A DNA stretch of 64,000 bases from Vibrio sp. 10N. GTDB taxonomy: Bacteria; Pseudomonadota; Gammaproteobacteria; Enterobacterales; Vibrionaceae. The DNA lies in assembly GCF_036245475.1 (NCBI RefSeq), contig NZ_BTPM01000001.1:1054001-1118000 (forward strand). The letters run 5' to 3'. The notes under the pieces are model-generated. The model made no database searches. It had not been told where the DNA came from and saw only the letters and a list, made by a program, of their open reading frames with translations. The position numbers and the translations under genes are program-made. Below, one piece after another: positions 1 through 10,128 of the stretch; positions within the stretch are counted from its first letter, which is position 1, and every line of letters starts with the position of its first letter.

Positions 1-2601
1 ATCGACTTCCAGTATTGCTTGAGTCACCTGATCGATCCCCGTGCTTTGCTCAACTGAGGCTTGGGTGATTTCTTCAATCAGCTGTGCCACATCTTGAATG
101 GAATTGACCACGCCAGAGATAGAATCACCGGCTTGTGAGGCCAGCTTCGAGCCAGTCTCAATCTTATTCACTGAAGAATTAATCAGGCTCTCTACCTCTT
201 TGGCCGCCGCGGCAGAGCGCTGTGCTAAGTTACGAACTTCGGTAGCAACAACCGCGAATCCACGTCCTTGCTCTCCCGCTCTAGCAGCCTCGACGGCAGC
301 ATTAAGCGCGAGAATATTGGTCTGAAAAGCAATACTGTCGATGACGGAGATAATGTTCATGATCTCTCGTGAGCTGGTATGGATCTCTGACATGTTATCA
401 ACCACTTGCTTAACAACTTCGCCGCCTTTACGTGCATTGTCTGAGGTCTGTTTCGCTAGTAGGTTGGCTTGTTTGGAGTGCTCGGAGTTTTGTTTGACGG
501 TGATGGTTAACTCTTCCATGCTGGATGAAGTCACTTCAAGACTGCGCGCTTGCTTTTCAGTACGCTGCGCGAGATCGATGTTGCCAATGGCAATTTCTTT
601 GGTCGCAGTATTGATGGTGTCTGCCGAGATTTTGATGTGCTGAATCATCTCTTTGAGCTTGCTGACAGTAAGGTTCGAGCTAGTTTTAAGCTCGCCAAAC
701 GCACCTGAATAATCGGCGCCAATTTGCGCGGTAAGATCGCCTTTGGCTAACGCAGACAGCACGGAAACAATGTCAGCCAAACTCACTTCGCTAATTTCTA
801 GCAAGCGATTCATGTTGCCACACAGCATGGTGAAGAACGGGTTCTTGCCATCAAGCGCCATGCGTTTGGTGAAGTCACCATCAACGGCAGAGGCAATGAC
901 ATGCTCAATCTCTTTCTCGACCGCGATCTCTGTGGTGCGATCCGACCATTCGGTGACATAACCAATTTGCTGGCCTGTCGCATCGATGACGGGATTGCTG
1001 ACGATGCGGAAAATGCGGCCGTTGATATCCACCTCCTGCACTAGCTCTTTATTGGCAGAATGCGGCTCTTGCTCGAATCCACTCACAGGGCTGAGCTGAT
1101 GGTGTGGAGCACAAAGCCCTGGGATATTCAGATCTTTGATTTTGGTTCCCACAAGCTTTGTTGCATCAAAATCAGGGGCTAAGGTTTGGAATTCTTGCTC
1201 AGCTTGCTCAAACATGCCTTCGATGGCTGGGTTAACGTAGATAATGGTGTGGTCACTGTCTTCGATCATCATGTTAGTACTCACGTTGTCTAACGCGATT
1301 TTGATTCGTGTTGCCGAGACTGCTTTTTGGCGTACGCTTTCCATACTATAGGCGAGTTGTACTTTCATGACTTTCAGAGAATGGAGAACTTGGCCGATTT
1401 CGTCGTTGTTTTTGACATCAATATCAAACAGATAGTCTTGCTTGACGAGTCGTTTAAAGTAACGGCGGATGTCTTTGAGTCGACGATTGATATCGTGGCT
1501 AAACAGATACGCAAACACTAAGTAGATGCCGATAAACAGCAGGGTGATAGCCGAGGCCAAGGCGACCTCAAACCAGAACACCTGCTTACTTTGATCATAG
1601 ATGTCAGCAGACTGAACACGATTCTCGCTAATCAGAGCGCCGAGATTGTCTTCGTAGCTGGCAATTTCTGAAATGGCGACAGAAACGCGAGTTCTGAACA
1701 GTTCACTGTCGTGAAGGCTGGCATCGCTTGACATCAGAGTGCTGTAAATTTCAGGTAGGGTTGTGGTTGCAAGCTGAGTGCTTTGGTTGGCGATAGCTCG
1801 ATACTTCTCAATGGTGGAGGCGTGTTCAGTATCAAATTTGTTGATCAGTGCTGCGCTTAGCTGCTCTAACTCGGTCGTGTTTTGCTTGAGCTGTTGCCCC
1901 GCGGTGACGTGATAGTCGAAGCTGTTGGGTAGCAGTAGAGATTGCAGCAATAAACGATTCTCTATCCAGAGTTTGTCCATGCTATGTAGTCGGCTATAGG
2001 ACTCTATATGGTTGTTGTAAAGATGCTCAACGGCTTCTTTTTCGGTGTAGGAGCTGTGTATGCCGATACCGAGAACAGTAAGCAGGGCAACGGTAGCTAT
2101 GGCGACTAAGCCAAACAGACGCTGCTTAATGGTAAGTGCACGCAGTGGGTTGGTTCGGTGTTTTTTCACCACCTTGCCACTTTGTATGACGTGGTCATCT
2201 TGTTCGCCGTCTTTGAATTTTGCGTACTGCGCTTTGACATTATCGAGTTCGGCTTTATCGGGCATGGAGCGAACAGACATGAAACCAAGTTGATTCCCGT
2301 CTTTGTAAAGGGGAGTTACATCGGATTTTACCCAGTAGAAGCCGCCATTTTTCTGTTTGTTTTTGAGGATCCCTGACCAGCAGTTTCCGGCTTTGATCTC
2401 GCGCCAAAGATCTTCAAACACTTCTTTCGGCATGTCTGGGTGGCGAACAATGTTGTGCGGACTTCCGATTAACTCTTCTTTTGAGAAACCGCTGACGCGG
2501 ACAAAATTGTCATCGGCAAAGGTAATGCGCCCAGACATGTCCGTGGTTGACACCAGTATCTCGTTTTCTTTGATAAGGTATTCTTGGTCATTGTTACTCA
2601 T
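1..2601 (-). CDS. Methyl-accepting chemotaxis protein with Aer-like PAS domain (3' end outside window)
   Basis: Open frame of 867 codons running off the window edge. Order read from translation: an N-terminal PAS domain (about residues 15-115) with the Aer-type run around [15 protein letters not shown] and RHPDMP; a membrane segment near 162-182; an extracytoplasmic helical region of about 160 residues; a second membrane segment near 343-365; HAMP; a second PAS domain (about 430-545); then the methyl-accepting signalling domain with the conserved hairpin tip ([20 protein letters not shown], about residue 760). The last codons and any CheR-binding tail lie outside. ATG at 2601 is preceded by AAGG at 8-nt spacing and follows cheW by 10 nt, so the two are probably co-transcribed. 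Aer-type PAS domains usually bind FAD and sense redox; that role is inferred. Confidence 0.93.
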   Translation of the reverse strand, partial: MSNNDQEYLIKENEILVSTTDMSGRITFADDNFVRVSGFSKEELIGSPHNIVRHPDMPKEVFEDLWREIKAGNCWSGILKNKQKNGGFYWVKSDVTPLYKDGNQLGFMSVRSMPDKAELDNVKAQYAKFKDGEQDDHVIQSGKVVKKHRTNPLRALTIKQRLFGLVAIATVALLTVLGIGIHSSYTEKEAVEHLYNNHIESYSRLHSMDKLWIENRLLLQSLLLPNSFDYHVTAGQQLKQNTTELEQLSAALINKFDTEHASTIEKYRAIANQSTQLATTTLPEIYSTLMSSDASLHDSELFRTRVSVAISEIASYEDNLGALISENRVQSADIYDQSKQVFWFEVALASAITLLFIGIYLVFAYLFSHDINRRLKDIRRYFKRLVKQDYLFDIDVKNNDEIGQVLHSLKVMKVQLAYSMESVRQKAVSATRIKIALDNVSTNMMIEDSDHTIIYVNPAIEGMFEQAEQEFQTLAPDFDATKLVGTKIKDLNIPGLCAPHHQLSPVSGFEQEPHSANKELVQEVDINGRIFRIVSNPVIDATGQQIGYVTEWSDRTTEIAVEKEIEHVIASAVDGDFTKRMALDGKNPFFTMLCGNMNRLLEISEVSLADIVSVLSALAKGDLTAQIGADYSGAFGELKTSSNLTVSKLKEMIQHIKISADTINTATKEIAIGNIDLAQRTEKQARSLEVTSSSMEELTITVKQNSEHSKQANLLAKQTSDNARKGGEVVKQVVDNMSEIHTSSREIMNIISVIDSIAFQTNILALNAAVEAARAGEQGRGFAVVATEVRNLAQRSAAAAKEVESLINSSVNKIETGSKLASQAGDSISGVVNSIQDVAQLIEEITQASVEQSTGIDQVTQAILEVD

Positions 2602-2611
2602 GGGCATAACC

Positions 2612-3163
2612 TTACTGATTGTCGTGGACAAGCGAAGCGTCACTATCGAGTTGTTCGAACAGTGCCATGTCACGGCTGGTCATCAGTTTTTGGATGTGAA
2701 TGAGAATAAGCATGAGCTCGTTTTGCGAAGCGAGCCCCTGAATGTATTTGGTATCAAGCGCACCAGCGAAGTCTGGGGCGGGTTGTATGTCGTTGGCATC
2801 AATGGCAACCACATCGGCGACGCTATCGACCACAATGCCAACGATACGCTCTCCGATATTGAGAATAATAACGACGGTCATGTCGTGATAGCGTACGTCT
2901 TCAAGCTGAAACTTGATCCGCATATCCACAATGGGTATCACCACGCCACGGAGGTTCATGACCCCTTTGATGTAGGTTGGCATGTTGGCGATGGCAGTCA
3001 CTTGACTGTATGTGATGATCTCTTGAACCGTGAGAATATCGATGCCGTAATATTCTTCACCAAGCCAAAAGGTTAAGTAGCCTTTGGCGTCAGATTGGTT
3101 GTCGTTGTCGGAGGCGCCGTTCACTATTTTCGCTCCTATCTCCAAAGTGGTTATCTGTTGCAT
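2612..3163 (-). CDS. cheW: Chemotaxis coupling protein CheW
   Basis: 183 residues with a single CheW domain. Recognisable parts are the [16 protein letters not shown] start, the VQEII segment, the [13 protein letters not shown] core and the later VVDSVADV strand. CheW links chemoreceptors to the CheA kinase at the membrane-bound array. It lies between the hybrid cheA and the PAS chemoreceptor gene, all on the minus strand, so it probably serves this local signalling complex. An N-terminal stretch of about 25 residues before the domain is unremarkable. The final 20 residues after the domain are acidic and probably unstructured. Confidence 0.93.
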   Translation of the reverse strand: MQQITTLEIGAKIVNGASDNDNQSDAKGYLTFWLGEEYYGIDILTVQEIITYSQVTAIANMPTYIKGVMNLRGVVIPIVDMRIKFQLEDVRYHDMTVVIILNIGERIVGIVVDSVADVVAIDANDIQPAPDFAGALDTKYIQGLASQNELMLILIHIQKLMTSRDMALFEQLDSDASLVHDNQ

Positions 3164-3271
3164 TGGGCGAATGTCACTCTTTAGGCGAGCACATTATGAG
3201 CAATGAACGGATAGTGTTGAAAATAGTCTAGGAAATAGTTGGCTTATACCAAGTTAACTTGTTGATAGCGG

Positions 3272-5407
3272 TTATTTGCTGTGCAAGGTATCGGGCTGGC
3301 GAACCAAATCGGCGACATCCAAGATAAGCGAGACTCGCCCGTCCCCCATGATGGTGGCGCCGGAAACACAAGGGATTTTGCGAAAGTTGTTTTCTAGGTT
3401 TTTAACCACCACTTGCTGCTGCCCGAGTAGGCTATCAACAAATAAGGCAATGGTTTTGCTTCCGTGTTCGAGCAGCACCATAATGCCATCGCTAAGTTCG
3501 GTGATGTCGGTGTCTAGATTGAAGAAGTTATGCAATCGAAGCACTGGGATGTAATCATCGTGTACTTTGATCATGGTTTCGCCGCTATTAAGTTTTTTGA
3601 GATCGTGCTGTTTCGGTTGCAGCGACTCGACAATATTCGACAATGGAATGATGTAGACATGCTCACCGACACTGATCGACATCCCTTCGAGTATGGCAAG
3701 GGTGAGCGGCAATCGGATCGACATTCTGGTACCCACCCCTAGAGTTGAGCTTATTTCTACTGTGCCCCCCATACTCGCGATATTACGTTTGACTACGTCC
3801 ATACCGACGCCTCGACCAGAGACTTCGGTGACTTGTTCTGCTGTTGAAAAACCGGCAGAAAAGATCAGTTGAAATATGTCCTGCTCGCTCATGTTTTGAG
3901 GCAGTGTCAGCCCGTTGTTTTTGGCCTTGGCGAGGATTTTTTGTGGATCGATGCCTGTACCGTCATCATCGACATGGACAATAACGTCACCGCCGCGATA
4001 CACCGCAGACAAGGTAATCGTGCCATGGGAGGCCTTGTTGAGTGCTGCTCTTTGCTCAGGCGCCTCGATGCCGTGGTCAATGCTATTGCGAACCAAATGA
4101 GTGAGCGGATCGACCAGCATTTCGAGCAAGCCTTTGTCGAGCTGTGTTTGCTCACCTTCGATAATGAGCTGAATCTCTTTATTCAGGGCGTGGGAAAGAT
4201 CTCTTACGATACGTGGAAAGCGGCCAAATACGGTGCCGATAGGCATCATGCGTACCGACATGACGGTGGCTTGAAGATCTCTGGTGTTTGCTTCTAGTTG
4301 GTTGAGTCTACCAGCGAGCAGTTCGTTGCTGTTTAGCCCCAAATCGAAGGTCAGCTTTTGCAACATAGACTGAGTGATGATGAGCTCTCCCACTTGGTTG
4401 ATGAGCTGATCGACTTTTTGCGTGCTCACCCGAATTGAGGTTGACTCCAGAGATTTGGTCGCAGGGATTGCGCGTTGATTGCTGGCGGTTTTTTTCGGCT
4501 GTGAGGAGGGCGTAGGGGACGGTGCTGGTTCAGGGTTAGGGAGTATTTTGCCGCGCCATTGGTTTATTTTTTTCTCCACGAGTTCGGCTTTCATTGGCTT
4601 TAACAGGTAATCATCCATTCCTGTTTCTATACATCTTTGCTGCTCTTCCTCTCCCGTCATTGCGGTCATGGCGATAATAGTTACGCTCTTGTGTGTCTCT
4701 CCCGCCGCGCCTTGTCGTATCTTTTCAGTCGCTTGATATCCATCCATAACCGGCATTTGGCAATCGAGGAGAATCAGTTGGATAGGCTTGTCTTTCGAGG
4801 CCTTTAAGATCTCTAGAGCATGCTCGCCATTTTCTGCAACCTCGACGGAACTAAAGCCAATCTTGTTTAAAGTGAAACTGGCGACTTTTTGTATCACCTT
4901 ACTGTCTTCAACCAACAGGATTTTGATGGTCGATTTCTCCGCCGCGGACAAGGGGGCGTTGGTGGAGAAAGGGGCGGCTTCTGAATTTGCTGGTGGAGTC
5001 TCTGGCGACACGGTTGCGCGTTGCAGCTCATCACACAGAGTAACGATTTGCGATTTGAATGACGCTGAGTCGTGATCGGCTTGATATGAGCCTTTGAGTA
5101 CGTCGAGCAAGTCACGGGCATTGAGCAGAGCATCAACAACGGCTTGGGTGAGGGTAATTTGATGATTGCGTAGCTTATCAAGTAAGTTTTCGAGAACGTG
5201 GCTGACGTGAGTAATATCGTCAAAACCAAAAATACCAGAGCCACCTTTTATCGAGTGAACTGCCCGAAAAATAGCGTTGAGTTTATCTGCCAAGTCAGAC
5301 TCGTCATCATTTTGGTTCATTTCAAGTAACAGGGATTCCATCTCTTCAAGATGTTCAGCCATTTCTTCAAAGAAAATGAGTTCGAATTGTTGGTTAGATT
5401 CTGACAT
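3272..5407 (-). CDS. cheA: Hybrid chemotaxis histidine kinase CheA with internal receiver domain
   Basis: 711 residues from the ATG at 5407, chosen over an in-frame ATG 42 nt upstream because AGGAAG lies 9 nt before it. Domain order: HPt with phospho-acceptor His51 in AVHSIKGGSG; a receiver domain at about 162-285 with Asp215 in LILLDCQMPVMDG and Lys270; a proline-rich linker; dimerisation helices near 325-395; an HATPase domain with the N box HLVRNSIDHG (Asn441) and G boxes DDDGTGID and GRGVGMDVV; and a C-terminal CheW-like domain. The usual P2 domain, which binds CheY, is absent, and a receiver sits in its place. The receiver could act as a phosphate sink or an internal output; that is inference. 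It probably works with the adjacent CheW and PAS chemoreceptor. Confidence 0.93.
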   Translation of the reverse strand: MSESNQQFELIFFEEMAEHLEEMESLLLEMNQNDDESDLADKLNAIFRAVHSIKGGSGIFGFDDITHVSHVLENLLDKLRNHQITLTQAVVDALLNARDLLDVLKGSYQADHDSASFKSQIVTLCDELQRATVSPETPPANSEAAPFSTNAPLSAAEKSTIKILLVEDSKVIQKVASFTLNKIGFSSVEVAENGEHALEILKASKDKPIQLILLDCQMPVMDGYQATEKIRQGAAGETHKSVTIIAMTAMTGEEEQQRCIETGMDDYLLKPMKAELVEKKINQWRGKILPNPEPAPSPTPSSQPKKTASNQRAIPATKSLESTSIRVSTQKVDQLINQVGELIITQSMLQKLTFDLGLNSNELLAGRLNQLEANTRDLQATVMSVRMMPIGTVFGRFPRIVRDLSHALNKEIQLIIEGEQTQLDKGLLEMLVDPLTHLVRNSIDHGIEAPEQRAALNKASHGTITLSAVYRGGDVIVHVDDDGTGIDPQKILAKAKNNGLTLPQNMSEQDIFQLIFSAGFSTAEQVTEVSGRGVGMDVVKRNIASMGGTVEISSTLGVGTRMSIRLPLTLAILEGMSISVGEHVYIIPLSNIVESLQPKQHDLKKLNSGETMIKVHDDYIPVLRLHNFFNLDTDITELSDGIMVLLEHGSKTIALFVDSLLGQQQVVVKNLENNFRKIPCVSGATIMGDGRVSLILDVADLVRQPDTLHSK

Positions 5408-5646
5408 CGCACATTGCTTCCTGCATTCTGAGAGTCTGTGAGCGTTCAAAATAGTGATGAACAGTCTTCAGCAAAAAGGAAAAAGGTTACATATCAGTAT
5501 GGTTGGCAATAGGGAGATGTTCAATTGCGTTCATTATCAAGGGGTAGGCGAGGGCGTTGGAGTTACGCTAGTATGGCGGCAAAATGGAGGCAATTGAGCG
5601 CGCCATTTAAGAGAGTACGGCGCGCAGAATCTATGTGTTGGTCAAC

Positions 5647-5901
5647 TTACCCAAGCAGGATGGAGGTTTCCAAAACGTGCTGGGCATTGTCCAGTAGCTG
5701 TGGATACTTGGTCATCAATTGTTTGTATTTGTCATCTATGGACTCAAGAGCACGCATCGCTCCAAACATTTCCACCGTTTGCTCTGGCTGCAGGCTGAGA
5801 AGCGCTTTCAAAGCGTCTAGGGAAATGTGGTTCGCTGATTCGACTTTAGCGATCGCACCGTCGATCATTTCGAGGGTAATGTGAGAGTTGTTATTGTTCA
5901 T
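5647..5901 (-). CDS. Hypothetical 84-residue protein upstream of cheA
   Basis: 84 residues, predicted mainly helical and mildly acidic, with no signal peptide, membrane segment or cysteine. I recognise no family. The C-terminal half (about 41-80) reads like an amphipathic helix pair. It is co-oriented with cheA but separated from it by about 240 nt, so it may have its own transcript. The ribosome-binding site is weak. It was chosen over the overlapping plus-strand frame, whose composition (Arg, Ser, Trp and Cys rich) looks like a shadow. Its position at the head of a chemotaxis cluster suggests a link to signalling, but nothing in the sequence proves it. Confidence 0.6.
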   Translation of the reverse strand: MNNNNSHITLEMIDGAIAKVESANHISLDALKALLSLQPEQTVEMFGAMRALESIDDKYKQLMTKYPQLLDNAQHVLETSILLG

Positions 5902-6013
5902 TATCAGGCTTTTATATTGAGAGCGATGTTAGATCTTAATGATCTCAAGATTTCGTGTTGCGAGATGTTAATCTTGTTGCACGCCTTTTACCTTGATTCG
6001 GATCATGGACAGC

Positions 6014-7750
6014 TTAATCATCAAACAACAAATTGATGGCAACGCCCATCATAACAAGGCCTGCTATCGGTCCCATCACACCCATGGGTGCTCGCTCTAT
6101 ATAGGGCAAATTCTCAGCAATCATCAACCCCCACTCTGGTGAAGGAGGCTTGGCTCCAAGACCAATGAAGCTAAGTGCAGTCAGGCTTAAGGTAATCACT
6201 GGTAGTCTTAGCAATGCGTGTCTAAGTAGTGGCGGAAGAACGTAAGGTAAAATGTAGTGTCTCAACACTTTTACGCGCCCTGTTCCCCAAATCGGTGCTA
6301 AGTGGGTGTAGGGTTGTGCTTTGGCTTCGGTAATGAGGCTTGAACAATGTGCCGCTAGCGGAGCCCAAGATACAAAGACGATGGCGATCATGGCGCTACT
6401 CGGATGCATCCCGGTCAAACCCGCAACCAGCAGACCCGCAATGATGTACGGTATCCCTTTGGTAATCTCGATAAGGCCTTGGCTAATACGGGTGTTGAAA
6501 CCTAATAGAATACCAACGAGTAGGCTCAGTAAAGTGGCAATGAAGCCTTCTTTGAAGGTCGATAACATGCCTGCGCCAATGCGCGCCATTAAGTCTCTTC
6601 CGATACCATCGGCACCGAGTGGCGCTTCAAAACTCGGCGCGGCTAACCTGACGTATTGACTGGTAAAAGGGTCAGCAACCAGTGACCAACAGACAATAAG
6701 GGTCAGCACGGCAAAAATTGAGTAGGCAGTAAGGCGCTTTCCTTTACTCGAAGTAAACGAGAACGTTGAGTGGCTGCTAATTAATTTTCCGCTCTTTACG
6801 CTGTGACCAAGAAGCCATTGCTGGATGAGCAGGCCGACACTGCTGATAAAGATTGAGATAAGGAGAAGGACTAAAAGCCCACCTTGTAGCATCGGTAAGT
6901 CTTGTGCTTTTGCCGCGCCAAGAATCAGCCGACCAATACCGGGAATTGAGAAAATCTGCTCAACCGCAACCGCCCCGCCAGTCAAACCAATCATGATCAT
7001 CGAAATCTGTGGAATCAGGCTGCTTATGGCTCGCTTTATTGCAAACCGCAAAATTTGGTTTGGACTCACATTCGCGCTCAACCAAGTAATGACCCAAGGT
7101 TCATTCAGTACCCGCTGCAAGCTGTCTCTAAGCAATCGACTAAACAGTCCACTTGCCGGCAGCGCTAATGCGAAGCTAGGTAGCCAAATGTGTTGCCAGC
7201 TTTGCCATCCATAAGGCGGGAAAAGACCTAACCAAATAGATAGAATAAGGATCAGCACTGAGGCTACCACATACTCTGGCAGCGATATGAGTACCGTGCT
7301 TAAGCTATTGTGGGTTTGATTGAGCTTATTCGCTTTCCATCGATAGAGCGTGTGCAGTAAACCAATACCGCACAGTAAAAACGTCAGCCCAAGTGCGACT
7401 GACATTAAGAGAAGAGAGGTGGACAATGTCTGCTGAATGCCGTCTGAGACCGATGTGCCATCTATCCAGGACACACCGAGGTTGCCGTGAAGAGCCTCTC
7501 CCAGCCAATCGAGTAGCCTTTCTGTGGCAGAACGGTCGAGTTGAAGATCCTCTCTAACCGCCGCAAGTGCTTCAGGCGTCAACATATGCTGCTGACCTGC
7601 TCGCGCTCGGAGAATGGATTGGCTTGGATCGATACCGGCAATATCTGGCATCAAGCCAACAAGAATCACAACGACAATAAGAGAAGCTAAACGCGATAGC
7701 CAAGGGGCAATCGCGCTCAACGACAGTCTAGGGGCACCAACAGACATCAT
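6014..7750 (-). CDS. Fused two-domain permease of a peptide/metal-type ABC importer
   Basis: 578 residues containing both permeases of a Dpp/Nik-type importer in one chain. The first half (about 1-310) is DppB/NikB-like: an N-terminal membrane segment, a loop resembling LTPEALAAVREDLQLD, and the signature EQIFSIPGIGRLI. The second half (about 335-578) is DppC/NikC-like: PLGADGIGRDLMARI, a membrane core, and SFIGLGAKPPSPEWGLMI. These transporters normally use two separate permease genes, so the fusion is unusual. The gene starts 5 nt after the binding-protein gene and is the last of a four-gene operon with a Zur-type operator at its head. The substrate is unknown; a zinc-containing complex is inferred from that operator. 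Confidence 0.9.
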   Translation of the reverse strand: MMSVGAPRLSLSAIAPWLSRLASLIVVVILVGLMPDIAGIDPSQSILRARAGQQHMLTPEALAAVREDLQLDRSATERLLDWLGEALHGNLGVSWIDGTSVSDGIQQTLSTSLLLMSVALGLTFLLCGIGLLHTLYRWKANKLNQTHNSLSTVLISLPEYVVASVLILILSIWLGLFPPYGWQSWQHIWLPSFALALPASGLFSRLLRDSLQRVLNEPWVITWLSANVSPNQILRFAIKRAISSLIPQISMIMIGLTGGAVAVEQIFSIPGIGRLILGAAKAQDLPMLQGGLLVLLLISIFISSVGLLIQQWLLGHSVKSGKLISSHSTFSFTSSKGKRLTAYSIFAVLTLIVCWSLVADPFTSQYVRLAAPSFEAPLGADGIGRDLMARIGAGMLSTFKEGFIATLLSLLVGILLGFNTRISQGLIEITKGIPYIIAGLLVAGLTGMHPSSAMIAIVFVSWAPLAAHCSSLITEAKAQPYTHLAPIWGTGRVKVLRHYILPYVLPPLLRHALLRLPVITLSLTALSFIGLGAKPPSPEWGLMIAENLPYIERAPMGVMGPIAGLVMMGVAINLLFDD

Positions 7751-7755
7751 TGGGT

Positions 7756-9261
7756 TTAGTTTACCTTGGTTTGAGCGTTGATTAGACGGCGCTCGCTTGG
7801 GTCACGAACCACGTCCGTTACTCTTGTGCTTTCGCCCTGAACCACACGCTCGTGCAGCAGTGGGATCGCAGCGAACTCACCAAGAATTTTTTGCTCGGCA
7901 GCAATGATAGCCTTTTGACGCTGTTCACCAAGAGGTTGTAAGTCTGCGTGAGTCAGTGCTTCATCTACGGTTTCAGAGCAGAATTGACCTAGGTTGAATG
8001 AACCCTTACAGCCAAAGTCACTTTGCATGTAAGCAACCGGGTCACCCGAGTCTAATACAGTTGCACGTGACAAGATGAACGCATCGAATTTGCCGGACAG
8101 TGCATCGTTTTCGATTTGCGCGTATTCACGGATATCAAGCTCAACTTGGAAACCTGCTGTTTCTAGTTGCTGCTTCAGTAGTGCCGCCACTTCTGGCAGC
8201 TCTGCGCGGTCGGTAAAGGTACCGATAACGATTTTCTCACCGTTGGCTTTTTTGCCTTCTTCGAGAGGTGTCACTTCTGGACGGATTGGTGCAGCCCAAG
8301 CGAGAGCAGGACCTAGTAGGCCTTCTGCGATATCAGCATGGTTTTCGTAAACGGTACGGATGATCTGCTCGCGATCAACGGCAGCCGCCGCTACTTTACG
8401 AAGCTCAAGCTGACTGAATACCTGAGACTTGTTGTTGAGGTATAGAGTGTTGGTGCGCGGCATAGCTACTTCGTGTAGCAGGTTTTCATCCAGTGTCGCG
8501 ATTTGAGAAACTGGCACGGCTTCTACCACATCTGCAGTACCGGTGCGAAGTGCTGCTGCACGAGCGAAGCCGTTTGGTACGTATTCTGCGATAACGGTTT
8601 CAATGTTGGCTTTCTCGCCCCAGTAACCATCGAAGCGCTCTAGTTTCGCGCTGGTGGTACCGTTGATTTCTACTAGCTCGAATGGACCGGTACCCGCACC
8701 CGTTGGGATGACGCGACCGTTATCTTGATATGCACTGGTTGCCAGAATTGCCAACTGAGGGCTTGATAGTCGGCTTGGAAGCAGTGGATCGTTAAAGGTC
8801 GTTTTGATCTCAACGTGGTTTGCATCCAATGCGGTCACTTCGAGGTCGACACCGTCAAGAATGCGCGGCTTAGGCGCAGCATCGAGTGCTTTTTGAAGTG
8901 AGTTTACCACTGCATTGGCATCCAGCATTGAACCGTCGTGGAACTTAACACCTTCACGAATCGTAAAGTGCCACGTTAGTGGGTCAACTTGTTCCCATGC
9001 CGTTGCCAGCATTGGCTCGGCTTCTGATTTTGGCGTTAGGTTGATAAGCGTTTCCGCCGTGCTCCAACGAGAGAGTTTAAAAGCATCGTCTGAAAGTGGC
9101 GATAGGCCAGTGCGCGGCGGCTGCATCATAGCAACACGAATCTCTGATTTTACCTCGGTGTTAGCTGCTGTATCTTGAGCTTCTTGTTTAGAATCAAAAC
9201 AGCCTGTTAATGGCAAAGCTAAAGCAAGCGCACAGGCTAATTTAATGGAATGGATACGCAT
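7756..9261 (-). CDS. Substrate-binding lipoprotein of peptide/metal-type ABC importer (SBP_bac_5 family)
   Basis: 501 residues. A signal peptide ends in the lipobox LTGC (Cys21), so the protein should be lipid-anchored facing the periplasm. The body is a family-5 solute-binding protein (oligopeptide, nickel and opine-metallophore class), seen in motifs such as WHFTIREGVKFHDGS, the GTGPFEL segment and TLYLNNKSQVFSQLELRKVAAAAVDREQI. It is third in the operon, between the two ATPase genes and the fused permease. The usual ligands of this family are peptides, nickel chelates or metallophores. The ligand cannot be read from sequence; the Zur-type operator upstream of the operon suggests a zinc complex. 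Confidence 0.9.
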   Translation of the reverse strand: MRIHSIKLACALALALPLTGCFDSKQEAQDTAANTEVKSEIRVAMMQPPRTGLSPLSDDAFKLSRWSTAETLINLTPKSEAEPMLATAWEQVDPLTWHFTIREGVKFHDGSMLDANAVVNSLQKALDAAPKPRILDGVDLEVTALDANHVEIKTTFNDPLLPSRLSSPQLAILATSAYQDNGRVIPTGAGTGPFELVEINGTTSAKLERFDGYWGEKANIETVIAEYVPNGFARAAALRTGTADVVEAVPVSQIATLDENLLHEVAMPRTNTLYLNNKSQVFSQLELRKVAAAAVDREQIIRTVYENHADIAEGLLGPALAWAAPIRPEVTPLEEGKKANGEKIVIGTFTDRAELPEVAALLKQQLETAGFQVELDIREYAQIENDALSGKFDAFILSRATVLDSGDPVAYMQSDFGCKGSFNLGQFCSETVDEALTHADLQPLGEQRQKAIIAAEQKILGEFAAIPLLHERVVQGESTRVTDVVRDPSERRLINAQTKVN

Positions 9262-9273
9262 TGTGAGTGTTCT

Positions 9274-10128
9274 CTATAGTATTTGTGAGTTGGTGTTGTG
9301 TTTATTTACCGCTGAGGACAGCGATTGTGCGTGGATTAACGCCTGGGTTGTTGGGTGAGTAGGGGAGTTCATAATGCGCTTTGCGTCATCATGCTCCACT
9401 ACCTGACCCCGGTCTAAGACCATAATGTCATCACACAACGCATTGGCTGCGCCAAGGTCGTGCGTAACTAAAATAAGTTTTAATTTTCTTTGCTGCTTAA
9501 GCGTGTTGAGCAGGTCAATAAGCCGCTGGCGGTTGACAGGGTCAAGGCTGCTGGTTGGTTCATCGGCAACCAGTAGTTCGGGCTCGACAATAAGCGCTCG
9601 TGCAATGGCGACACGCTGAGCTTGACCCGTGGAAAGCTGGCTTGGCGTTAGAGTCAAAAGTTCAGGTCTAAGTCCAACTTCTTCCAGTGCTCTTGTTGCT
9701 TTTTGTTGATGGTGGCCTTTAACACCTAGACTTTCTAGCGGCTCAACTAATATTTGAGCGACGGTGTAATAAGGGTTCAGGCTGGTATGCGGCTCTTGTG
9801 GAATCAGTTGGATCTGCTTACATAGTTCAAGGCGCTCTTTGCTCGAGGCGATTGGCAGAGTGTGTCCCAATACATTGATGTGCCCCTCTTGTGGTGCTCG
9901 CAGTCCAAACAAGAGCTCAATCATGGTTGATTTGCCTGCGCCAGAAGGCCCGACTATGGCGACGCTGCGATCAGCAACCTTGAGTGACACCTTTTCTAGT
10001 GCTTTAAATGGTTTGCCACCCAGCCATTTGGGTAGTGAGTAGTGGTGCACGCTAACGTGAACAAACTCGATATCCAATGTCGTAGTATTTTCAGGCGAGT
10101 CTGTAGACTCTAAAGTACAGACTTGCAT
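9274..10128 (-). CDS. ABC transporter ATP-binding protein (DppF/NikE-like)
   Basis: 284 residues with one ABC ATPase domain: Walker A GPSGAGKST, a Q-loop near PQEPHTSLNP, signature LSTGQAQRVAIARAL (an LSTGQ variant of LSGGQ), Walker B LLVADEPTSSLD and the H-loop LVTHDL. It energises the importer together with the preceding ATPase. The ATG overlaps the stop codon of that gene by one base (TAATG), which implies translational coupling. A short N-terminal extension of about 20 residues precedes the domain. The C-terminal oligopeptide-transporter extension is short. Confidence 0.9.
   Translation of the reverse strand: MQVCTLESTDSPENTTTLDIEFVHVSVHHYSLPKWLGGKPFKALEKVSLKVADRSVAIVGPSGAGKSTMIELLFGLRAPQEGHINVLGHTLPIASSKERLELCKQIQLIPQEPHTSLNPYYTVAQILVEPLESLGVKGHHQQKATRALEEVGLRPELLTLTPSQLSTGQAQRVAIARALIVEPELLVADEPTSSLDPVNRQRLIDLLNTLKQQRKLKLILVTHDLGAANALCDDIMVLDRGQVVEHDDAKRIMNSPTHPTTQALIHAQSLSSAVNKHNTNSQIL

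Noticed and set aside
5525..5884. Plus-strand frame of 119 codons overlapping the 84-residue gene
   Set aside because: Arg/Ser/Trp/Cys-rich composition typical of a shadow frame, and against the direction of the cluster.
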